From NCBI RefSeq assembly GCF_026212465.1, contig NC_080049.1, positions 4,241,362-4,305,361 of the forward strand: 64,000 bases of DNA, given 5' to 3'. The notes below the pieces were generated by a model. That model worked only from the letters and a program-made list of their open reading frames with translations. It did no database searches and was not told the DNA's origin. Below are positions 39,925-47,211 of this stretch, one piece after another (within the stretch, counting starts at the first letter, position 1; each line of letters starts with the position of its first letter). Made by a program: the position numbers and the translations under genes. Source of the stretch: Amaranthus tricolor (lineage: Eukaryota; Streptophyta; Magnoliopsida; Caryophyllales; Amaranthaceae).

Positions 39925-42900
39925 ATGGCAAACTGGTTAAGGAAAGCTATTAGTTTAGGATCACCTAATAATATAATTCAAAGTAGTGAAGTTCATATAG
40001 AAAAGAACTTTTCAAATTGGGAAATTCCAAAAGAAAATCTTACAAAAATTTATCATATAGGCATTACTGATTTTAAGACTGCATTTAGCATCAAAACTCA
40101 TGAAGAGACTAGAAGCATTCAAAAAGAATCTGAAACTATGCATTTACTTTCAGAATCCAGCATTAAAGCTTATCTCAAACACAGATTTAGATTCATTCAT
40201 TTTGGCCTTGTTCAAATAGGAATAAAACCATTAGTTCATAAAGGAGTTGATTGTCCAATTTTCCTAGCTCTCAGAGACGATCGACTTAATAATTATAAAG
40301 ATTCTGTTTTGGCTATGATTCAAACTAATATCTGTAATGGCCCAATATATTTCAATTGTTTTCCAAACTTTACAGTAGATCTTCAAGACCCATTAATCTT
40401 ATCTTCATTAATTTTAGATATTCAAATTTTAAATAATAAATTTAAAGAGTTTGCTAGAAATTTTGCAATTGTTTTCCGTGTTTATTTTAGATTAATGAAT
40501 TCCACAGTTAATCCAAAATTCATACATGAGGCTTCTTCAAAAGAAGAAACTATTTTTATAGAGGTTCATGCTGAGAATACTAAATCAATAGTTTCTACAG
40601 CAAAAACCTTGAGATGGGATCAAATTTCTATTCCTGAGACATTTCAATTCTCAAATCCAATGCCTCCTAGAAACATAAGACAAGAAATAGAATGCATTGA
40701 GGAAGACGAAAATAAAGTTCTTATAAGGTTTGGGTCTATGAGAGAATTATCTAGTTCTCCTTGTACTTCTTCTTCCAACTATCCACGAAGATCTTTTTCT
40801 TTTCCTCAAAAAACAACTTCAGTCATTTCTGAACCAATCAAAGTCAGATATAAATCTCCTATTCCTGAATATGAAGCAAATGCTTCTCAAACTTCTCAAA
40901 TCTCTTCATCTAGACCTGCATCTCCCACAATGTCTGATATGCAAAATTTTGACTCTATCAATACAATTACTAAAGATTTTGAAATAGATAAAAACTATCT
41001 AAGAGATGAATTTAATTCCTCTCACAATGCTGAACATCGAGATTGGTTTAGATCTTTTTCTCGCTCCTTTAAAGACTCAATAAGAGATGTATGGTATAAA
41101 GATATGAATACTATTCAAATTAATATCCCGTTTTTTACATGGTTTTTATTGTTTTGTGAAAAACAAGGTATTGCTAATCCATATTCTCAAAATCACATAT
41201 TTGTACAAACCAAGCTTCAAAAAAATTGGGTTTTGAAGGATGGACAAACAATTAGTTCAGTTCATCCACCATTACAAAATATTACTTTTCCCTATTATGA
41301 CCGTGAAATAAAGGCTAGTCCTTTTAAAGAAGGAAGAGTAGATCAAACAGATAAAACTCCAAATGTAGAAGACATCATTAAAATTTATCATCAAAATAAT
41401 TTTACAAATCAAATCCTTCATACCGTTGCTACACAAGTAGATCAACTTTCAAATAAGGTTGATAATTTACAAAAAGAAACCTCTAGATCCATAGCCCCTA
41501 ATACGATTGCATCATTAGGATCTAATAAGGTTTCTGCACCGCATTTCAAACCACCAGGATTAACTATACCTATGACTCAAATGTTTCCAAAAAATGGTTT
41601 TACTTCTTCTAACTCTAATTCTGCAGTGTTAGATAAAATTCAAAAATCTTTACAAAAATTAGCAGATAGTCCAAGTCATATTAAGGTTTTGAGTAAATAT
41701 CAAAGTTCAGAGATATCTTCTGATGAAGAAAATTCTGAGTCTTTAATCATTTCAAAAGTTGCAAAGCAATTTCAAGAATCTGATAATGATCCTCATCAAA
41801 TTAATAAAATACGATCATCTTGGAAGAATATCCCTACAAAAAACTATTATCCTAGGCCTACTCCTGTTGATCTTCAATATGAAGAAAGGTCTACATTTAC
41901 CTCCAAATCCTTTTCCCCAGATATGATCCATGAATGGAACATAGATGGAAAATCTGATTATGAAATTCTTAATACTCTTCAAAATATGGGAATGGCTATT
42001 GTAGCTTACAAGGCAAAACCTTTGGATGAACAAATAATTTTTGGTTTTATTATATCAGGTTTTACTGGGCAATTAAAAAACTGGTGGGATAATCTTCTCA
42101 CTTTACAAGACAGATTAGAAATTTTGAATCACGTTACTGACATCATGGATGATCAAGGAAATGTATTTCAAAAATCTGACTGCTGTGATTTCTTAATCAT
42201 AGTTATTGCCTTTCATTTTGTCGGTAACCCTACTCAAACTCTTTCTTCTGGAGAAACGATTTTACAAAATTTACGTTGCCCAACATTAAGTGACTATAGA
42301 TGGTATAAAGATACCTTCTTTAGTTATGTTTTACAAAGACAAGATTGCAATCAAAGTTTTTGGAAAGAAAAATTTATATCAGGACTACCAAAATTATTTG
42401 CTCAAAGAATTTTTAGAAAAATAGCTGAACATGATACAGATAAAGAACAAGCTCTTAATAATACTACTTATGGAGGACTTTTCGCTTTCATTAAAAAGGA
42501 AGGTCTTTCTTTATGTGAAGAACTCAAACTCCAAGCCAAATATACCTCTGAAAAGAAACAATCTAGGAAAGAAATTGGATGTTTCTGTGAAGCATTTGGT
42601 ATGGAAGCTATTAGAGCTCCCTCTACAAAAAAGAAAATTAAAAAACAATTTTCTAAATTTTCAAAAGATAAAAATAAAAATTCTTATCCTTCTTATTATC
42701 GAAAGAAACGAGGAAAGAAAAATTTCGGAAATTTCCGAAAATCAAACAAAGCTTTCAAAATCTTTTGTTATTCGTGTGGAAAACCTGGACATAAAGCAAA
42801 TGCTTGTACCACAAAGAAAAAGATTCAAGAATTATTTATTAACGACTCTGAGCTAGGAGATAAAATATCCAAAATATTATTACAAACCCCTGAGTCTACT

Positions 42901-45465
42901 TCTTCTTCTTCTTCAGAAAAGGAAGATGACGAAATTTTACAAATTAATGATCAAACTTCTGATTCTGAATCTTCGATTTCTTCCTCTCCTATCAAATGCA
43001 TTAATGTTTTAACAGATAAAGAGAAAAATGTGGAATTTCTTTTTGATCTCGTTGACAAAATCCAAGATAAAGAGATCAAAAGAGAAACCCTTTTGAAACT
43101 CAAAACTATGGTTTTGGGTGAAACCTCTACCTCTAAAAACAAAGAAAGTATTCCAATTCCTCAAATTGAACCTTTCAATATTTCAAAATTATTAGAAAAA
43201 TACTCTTCCAAAGAAATGACTTCTAAATTAATTCCTATTAAGAATCAAACTCTTTCGGTCAAAGATCTTCAACTTGAAATAAATAAAATCAAAGAAGACA
43301 TCATTTCTATCAAAAATAGTTTAAAGCATTTAGAAATCAAAGATTTCGAACTTGAAACAAAATTATCTATTTTAGAAAACCCCATCTATAAAGAAAATCT
43401 TTCTTTGGGAAAAGAGAAAGTTAATGGGGATGATGATGATTTTATCACTGTTATTAATAAAATTAATTTTCAAAAATGGTATGCACCAGTTACTTTTCAA
43501 ATTGGAGATTTTCAAAAAACCTATATTGCTTTAATTGATAGTGGAGCGGATCAAAATTGCTTAAGGGAAGGATTAGTCCCAACTAAATTTTATGAAAAAA
43601 CAAAAACTCGGTTATATAGTGCAAATAGTTCACCCATGGATATTAAATATAAAATTTCAAAAGGAAAGATCATAAATGAAAATTATAGTTTTACTAATAC
43701 TTTCATTATTATTAATGATATTAAGGAAGAAATAATATTAGGCACTCCCTTTTTAACACAAATTTATCCTTTTTGGGTTGATGACAAAGGTGTTCATACA
43801 AAAATTTTAGGGAAACAATTATCATTTCCTTTTTTAAGTCCCATGTTACAAAAAGATATTAATTTATTACAAAATTCTTCAGTAATACAAAGTATAAATT
43901 TAATAAAACAAAAAGAATTTCAAATTTCTTCTTTAAAAGAAGAAATTTCTTTTCAAAGGATTGAAGAACAATTACAACAATCAAAATTGCAACAAAAAAT
44001 TTTTAATTTAGAAAATATTTTTAAATCAAAAGTATGTGCTGATATTCCAAATGCCTTTTGGGATAGAAAAAGGCATATTGTCACATTGCCATATGAAAAA
44101 GATTTCTCTGAAAAAAATATTCCTACAAAAGCTAGACCCATCCAAATGAATTCTGAGCATCTTGAATTCTGCAAGAAAGAAATTCAAACTCTTTTAGATA
44201 AAAAATTAATAACTCCATCCAAATCTCCTTGGAGCTGTGCAGCATTTTATGTTATGAATGCAGCAGAAAAAGAAAGAGGAGTTCCTAGATTAGTTATTAA
44301 TTACAAACCTTTAAACAAAGTTCTTCAATGGATAAGATATCCAATCCCAAATAAAAGAGATTTAATTAATCGCTTATATAAAGCCAAAATATTTTCAAAA
44401 TTTGATATGAAATCTGGTTTCTGGCAAATACAAATTGCTAAAGAAGATAGGTATAAAACTGCATTCACGGTACCATTTGGACATTATGAGTGGAATGTAA
44501 TGCCTTTTGGACTTAAAAATGCTCCTTCTGAATTTCAACATATAATGAATGATATTTTCAATCAATTTTCTTCATTCATAATTGTTTATATAGATGATGT
44601 TTTAATTTTTTCTCATGATATTGATCAACATTTCAAACATTTACATATATTTCTAAACACTGTTGAAAAAAATGGTTTAGTAGTTTCTGCCACTAAAATG
44701 AAATTATTTCAAACAAAAATTAGATTTTTGGGACATGACATTTATAAAGGAACAATCAAGCCAATTACAAGGTCTTTAGAATTTGCAGAAAAATTCCCTA
44801 ACGAAATTAAAGACAAAACCCAGTTACAAAGATTTTTGGGATGTCTAAATTATATATCAGATTTTTTCCCAAAGCTCAGACAAATTTGCATGCCCCTCTT
44901 TCAAAGACTTCAAAAAAATCCGCCTCCCTGGTCAGAAATTCATACTAAGACTATTATTGAATTAAAACAAAAAATCAAATCACTTCCATGTCTAGGCATT
45001 CCAGATCCATCTGCATTCATGATAGTAGAAACAGATGCATCAGAAATAGGATATGGTGGCATATTAAAACAAAGAATAGATACAAAAGAACAATTAGTTA
45101 GATTTCATTCAGGTCTCTGGCTCGGACCTCAAAAAAATTATTCTACCATTAAAAAGGAAATTTTATCTATAGTACTATGCGTTTCAAAATTTCAAGATGA
45201 TCTTTACAACAAAAAATTTTTGATAAGGATCGACTGCAAATCTGCAAAAGAGGTTCTAGAAAAGGATGTCAAAAACATTGTTTCTAAACAAATTTTTGCA
45301 AGATGGCAAGCAATTTTATCAGTATTTGATTTTCAAATAGAGCATATAAGAGGCGAAAGTAACTCTCTCCCTGATTTCTTAACCAGAGAATTTCTACAGG
45401 GACATCATAATGCCAAGGAAGAAGAATCAGCAAGAAAAACTCAAAGGGTTCCAGAGTTCAGATGA
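39925..45465 (+). CDS. Pararetroviral polyprotein: movement protein, capsid, protease, RT, RNase H
   Basis: An uninterrupted 1846-residue ORF. The frame is open further upstream from a TTG at 39847, but the first in-frame ATG, at 39925, is preferred. By residue: a 30K-type movement-protein region at about 30-220, with LALRD near 114 and YFNCFPNF near 142; a conserved middle region at 370-460 rich in aromatic residues; a short coiled coil near 503-518; the capsid core at 667-836 with GFTGQLKNWWD at 712; a basic stretch at 900-945; a CCHC knuckle, CYSCGKPGHKANAC, at 948-961; a coiled coil at 1113-1150; an aspartic protease with DSGA at 1205 and ILGTPF near 1270; reverse transcriptase with FDMKSGFW (Asp 1494) and YIDD at 1555-1558; RNase H with Asp 1704, Glu 1745, Asp 1770 and Asp 1817. 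The product would move between cells, package RNA, self-cleave and copy RNA to DNA. No frameshift or stop breaks it. Whether it is expressed is unknown. Confidence 0.93.
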   Translation: MANWLRKAISLGSPNNIIQSSEVHIEKNFSNWEIPKENLTKIYHIGITDFKTAFSIKTHEETRSIQKESETMHLLSESSIKAYLKHRFRFIHFGLVQIGIKPLVHKGVDCPIFLALRDDRLNNYKDSVLAMIQTNICNGPIYFNCFPNFTVDLQDPLILSSLILDIQILNNKFKEFARNFAIVFRVYFRLMNSTVNPKFIHEASSKEETIFIEVHAENTKSIVSTAKTLRWDQISIPETFQFSNPMPPRNIRQEIECIEEDENKVLIRFGSMRELSSSPCTSSSNYPRRSFSFPQKTTSVISEPIKVRYKSPIPEYEANASQTSQISSSRPASPTMSDMQNFDSINTITKDFEIDKNYLRDEFNSSHNAEHRDWFRSFSRSFKDSIRDVWYKDMNTIQINIPFFTWFLLFCEKQGIANPYSQNHIFVQTKLQKNWVLKDGQTISSVHPPLQNITFPYYDREIKASPFKEGRVDQTDKTPNVEDIIKIYHQNNFTNQILHTVATQVDQLSNKVDNLQKETSRSIAPNTIASLGSNKVSAPHFKPPGLTIPMTQMFPKNGFTSSNSNSAVLDKIQKSLQKLADSPSHIKVLSKYQSSEISSDEENSESLIISKVAKQFQESDNDPHQINKIRSSWKNIPTKNYYPRPTPVDLQYEERSTFTSKSFSPDMIHEWNIDGKSDYEILNTLQNMGMAIVAYKAKPLDEQIIFGFIISGFTGQLKNWWDNLLTLQDRLEILNHVTDIMDDQGNVFQKSDCCDFLIIVIAFHFVGNPTQTLSSGETILQNLRCPTLSDYRWYKDTFFSYVLQRQDCNQSFWKEKFISGLPKLFAQRIFRKIAEHDTDKEQALNNTTYGGLFAFIKKEGLSLCEELKLQAKYTSEKKQSRKEIGCFCEAFGMEAIRAPSTKKKIKKQFSKFSKDKNKNSYPSYYRKKRGKKNFGNFRKSNKAFKIFCYSCGKPGHKANACTTKKKIQELFINDSELGDKISKILLQTPESTSSSSSEKEDDEILQINDQTSDSESSISSSPIKCINVLTDKEKNVEFLFDLVDKIQDKEIKRETLLKLKTMVLGETSTSKNKESIPIPQIEPFNISKLLEKYSSKEMTSKLIPIKNQTLSVKDLQLEINKIKEDIISIKNSLKHLEIKDFELETKLSILENPIYKENLSLGKEKVNGDDDDFITVINKINFQKWYAPVTFQIGDFQKTYIALIDSGADQNCLREGLVPTKFYEKTKTRLYSANSSPMDIKYKISKGKIINENYSFTNTFIIINDIKEEIILGTPFLTQIYPFWVDDKGVHTKILGKQLSFPFLSPMLQKDINLLQNSSVIQSINLIKQKEFQISSLKEEISFQRIEEQLQQSKLQQKIFNLENIFKSKVCADIPNAFWDRKRHIVTLPYEKDFSEKNIPTKARPIQMNSEHLEFCKKEIQTLLDKKLITPSKSPWSCAAFYVMNAAEKERGVPRLVINYKPLNKVLQWIRYPIPNKRDLINRLYKAKIFSKFDMKSGFWQIQIAKEDRYKTAFTVPFGHYEWNVMPFGLKNAPSEFQHIMNDIFNQFSSFIIVYIDDVLIFSHDIDQHFKHLHIFLNTVEKNGLVVSATKMKLFQTKIRFLGHDIYKGTIKPITRSLEFAEKFPNEIKDKTQLQRFLGCLNYISDFFPKLRQICMPLFQRLQKNPPPWSEIHTKTIIELKQKIKSLPCLGIPDPSAFMIVETDASEIGYGGILKQRIDTKEQLVRFHSGLWLGPQKNYSTIKKEILSIVLCVSKFQDDLYNKKFLIRIDCKSAKEVLEKDVKNIVSKQIFARWQAILSVFDFQIEHIRGESNSLPDFLTREFLQGHHNAKEEESARKTQRVPEFR

Positions 45466-46714
45466 TTACGAAATGGAACCAGATCCAAAACCAAACAAAA
45501 CAGAACAAAATAAATTTTCATCCTCCAAAAATCTTCAAACTACCCTATCCATTTCAAACAAATTTACTCAACTAAATGATTTTCCCCCACTTCCATATTC
45601 ACAAATTGTTCAAGAGCCTACTTCACAAAATATTATTTCAAATTCAAAACAAAAAGAACCAACTACAAAAATACCAACACAAAGCTTTACCAAATCTGCA
45701 TACATTACAAAAACCGAAATAGAAAATGTATATCTCACTAATTTTACAATTCCTCAAAGCCCACAAATTATTAATTCAATCAATCAAAAAACTTTTCCAA
45801 AAGGTTGCGAATGGATACCAGAAAATCGTTTTAAAACTCAAAGGTTTTATGAATTTATTTTAGTAGATTCAAACTCTGTTGAAATCCAACATATCAAGGA
45901 TTCTTCAGAAAAAATAATTTATTCAAAATGTATTTTTAAGAAAATTATTTCGTCTGTAGAATGGGGAGACCCTTATGCAGAACGAATTTTTTCAAAAAGA
46001 TTTTTCCCTCAAAATTACTCATACTATGATTACAAAATGGCCTGGTATAGAGCATTTTTATTCAGACCATTTGATCATTCATGGTTTTTTATATTTGACA
46101 AATATTGTCCAAAGAAATATCCTATGTGGTTTTATCATTGGTGGTATTTATTTGGACCAACTCCTCAAATTTATCCAAAAGAATGCAATGAGGGTTTCAC
46201 AACTTTTGTTGCCAATTCAAATTATCAAGCTTATGAAACTCCAGTCATGTTTCATGCAGAATTTAAAATTCCATGGATTCTATGTTGGAGTTACTGTCTC
46301 AAACAACACCTTCCACGTCCATATCCATATTCATTAATAAGAGAATTCAAAATTAAATGGTGGGACAAATTTACCTTAGAAATTTGTTCAACAAAAAATG
46401 TTATCTCCTTTTTTCAAACCGGTATAAAAATGGAATACCAATCTCCATCAACCACCAACAAACCTTCACCCTCAAAAGCAACATCAAATTCAAACTCTCC
46501 TCAACACAATAAAAATCCCAAAGTAGAAAGTCCAAATTCAGAATCATTATCTAAAGTCCAGAAAGCTATTCTCAAAAAGATTCTTGAAGATCCACAATAT
46601 GCAAAGAAAATATTATCAGAAGAATCCTCTGATGAGATTTTATCGGAGTTTTCAAATGAGTCTTATGATCCAACATTTGGTGGCCCATTTGCTCAAGATC
46701 CATACGACTTTTAA
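45410..46714 (+). CDS. Pararetroviral ORF2, ~50-kDa protein of unknown function
   Basis: 434 residues, beginning at an ATG that lies inside the polyprotein gene and overlapping its last 56 bp in another frame. The N terminus is charged (MPRKKNQQEKLKG) and then polar and Ser/Thr/Gln-rich to about residue 130. A compact domain at about 140-325 is very rich in Trp, Tyr and Phe: examples are YSYYDYKMAWYRAF near 202, KYPMWFYHWWYLFGP near 237, and PWILCWSYC near 287. Residues 340-380 are a Ser/Pro/Asn linker, and an acidic C-terminal tail contains a possible helix, VQKAILKKILEDPQYAKKIL. I recall florendoviruses having a second ORF of about this size with no assigned function. I do not see features that establish it as the translational transactivator of caulimoviruses. 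The ORF is intact. How it is translated from an internal overlapping start is not visible. Confidence 0.8.
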   Translation: MPRKKNQQEKLKGFQSSDDYEMEPDPKPNKTEQNKFSSSKNLQTTLSISNKFTQLNDFPPLPYSQIVQEPTSQNIISNSKQKEPTTKIPTQSFTKSAYITKTEIENVYLTNFTIPQSPQIINSINQKTFPKGCEWIPENRFKTQRFYEFILVDSNSVEIQHIKDSSEKIIYSKCIFKKIISSVEWGDPYAERIFSKRFFPQNYSYYDYKMAWYRAFLFRPFDHSWFFIFDKYCPKKYPMWFYHWWYLFGPTPQIYPKECNEGFTTFVANSNYQAYETPVMFHAEFKIPWILCWSYCLKQHLPRPYPYSLIREFKIKWWDKFTLEICSTKNVISFFQTGIKMEYQSPSTTNKPSPSKATSNSNSPQHNKNPKVESPNSESLSKVQKAILKKILEDPQYAKKILSEESSDEILSEFSNESYDPTFGGPFAQDPYDF

Positions 46715-46735
46715 TATTGAGTTCACAAAAGTTCA

Positions 46736-46881
46736 ATTCAAATGTTCAACAACTCAAATTAATTCATCCGGAAGCACAAACGTAAGCAATGACGAAATCA
46801 AAAGTATCATTCAAATGTTCAACAACTCAAATTAATTCATCCGGAAGCACAAACGTAAGCAATGACGAAATCAAAAGCATC
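46736..46881 (+). promoter_or_regulatory. Two 73-bp tandem repeats, each with an as-1-like element
   Basis: An exact-length direct duplication (period 73, almost identical copies) begins 21 bp after the ORF2 stop. Each copy contains ACGTAAGCAATGACG, at 46780-46794 and 46853-46867. This has the layout of the as-1 element of the CaMV 35S promoter (two TGACG-type motifs with ACGTAAG then GATGACG), which binds TGA-class bZIP factors in plants. The first TGACG motif is weakened here (AACGT). It lies about 215-300 bp upstream of the TATA box, so it is a likely viral enhancer; the function is inferred. Confidence 0.7.
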
Positions 46882-46990
46882 TCCAACAGTAATTCAAAGC
46901 ATCTTCAACAGTAAAGCATCTCCAACAGTGATTCAAAGCATCTTCAACAGTAAAGCATCTTCAATAGTAATTCAAAGCATCTTCTACAGT
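46876..46990 (+). repeat. Three 39-bp promoter-proximal repeats
   Basis: Direct repeats with a period of 39 bp start at about 46876, 46915 and 46954. Each contains two related halves, AGCATCTCCAACAGTAATTC and AGCATCTTCAACAGTAA, with a few substitutions. The last copy drifts (CTTCTACAGT). They fill the space between the as-1-like duplication and the core promoter, and may be enhancer modules or an RNA/DNA structural element. Nothing in them looks coding. Confidence 0.8.
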
Positions 46991-47080
46991 ATTATAGTGT
47001 AACTTTAATAATTATGTTTGTACTATTTCTCTTTAATTTCTTATTGGAAGAGCAGATTGCACCTTATCTCTTCCTTTGTG
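46991..47080 (+). promoter_or_regulatory. A+T-rich upstream promoter region
   Basis: 90 bp between the 39-bp repeats and the TATA box. It holds a pyrimidine-rich stretch near 47025-47040 and CTTATCTCTTCC near 47063 just before the TATA box. I see no recognisable motif beyond this. Confidence 0.35.
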
Positions 47081-47088
47081 TATAAATA
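47081..47088 (+). promoter_or_regulatory. TATA box of the viral promoter
   Basis: TATAAATA lies 367 bp after the ORF2 stop, downstream of the duplicated as-1-like element. By the usual plant spacing, transcription would start about 25-35 bp downstream, near 47110-47120. This is the normal place for the pregenomic RNA promoter of a caulimovirid. Because the copy is linearised, the promoter points out of the element. Confidence 0.65.
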
Positions 47089-47148
47089 AAGTGTCTAGCT
47101 CTAAGATGAGAGCATCCTGTAATTTTCTTTTGTTTAAGTCTTATCTCA

Positions 47149-47154
47149 AATAAA
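47149..47154 (+). terminator. Poly(A) signal of the viral RNA
   Basis: AATAAA about 35 bp downstream of the inferred transcription start. In caulimovirids the poly(A) signal lies downstream of the start site and is bypassed on first passage, giving a terminally redundant RNA. A second AATAAA at 47085-47090 overlaps the TATA box and is probably incidental. Confidence 0.5.
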
Positions 47155-47211
47155 TCTAACTTTCTTTACTTATCTTATTATTATCAATTATATAATAAGA
47201 TTTATATCCAC
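47155..47211 (+). other. Viral leader start and right junction
   Basis: A+T-rich sequence following the poly(A) signal, ending at the return of satellite sequence (ACACGCAATTTTTATT from 47212). In the circular viral genome this would be the first part of the leader, continued at 39754. No gene or clear motif is seen. Confidence 0.5.

Larger units (their letters stand above)
39754..47211 (+). mobile_element. Endogenous pararetrovirus (Caulimoviridae), apparently full length
   Basis: A 7458-bp unit, unrelated to the satellite on both sides, holds a polyprotein ORF with movement, capsid, protease, reverse transcriptase and RNase H regions, a second overlapping ORF, and a promoter region. There are no long terminal repeats and no integrase domain, which separates it from LTR retrotransposons. 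The movement-protein region, the CCHC knuckle followed by protease, RT and RNase H, and as-1-like promoter elements point to a caulimovirid. The two-ORF layout and the size fit florendoviruses as I remember them; a petuvirus-like alternative is less likely because of the separate second ORF. It is linearised in the leader: 3' intergenic sequence ends the unit and leader sequence begins it. Both ORFs are intact. Only one copy is present in the window. Confidence 0.93.

Noticed and set aside
42431..42856. 141-residue ORF in another frame inside the polyprotein gene, and minus-strand ORFs at 41815, 42951 and 43953.
   Set aside because: Shadows of the polyprotein coding sequence, with no motif of their own.
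45975..46337. 120-residue ORF inside ORF2 and an 83-residue ORF at 46584-46835.
   Set aside because: Alternate-frame shadows of ORF2 and of the promoter repeats.
39754..47211. LTR retrotransposon interpretation.
   Set aside because: No long terminal repeats, no integrase region, and a movement-protein domain is present at the N terminus.
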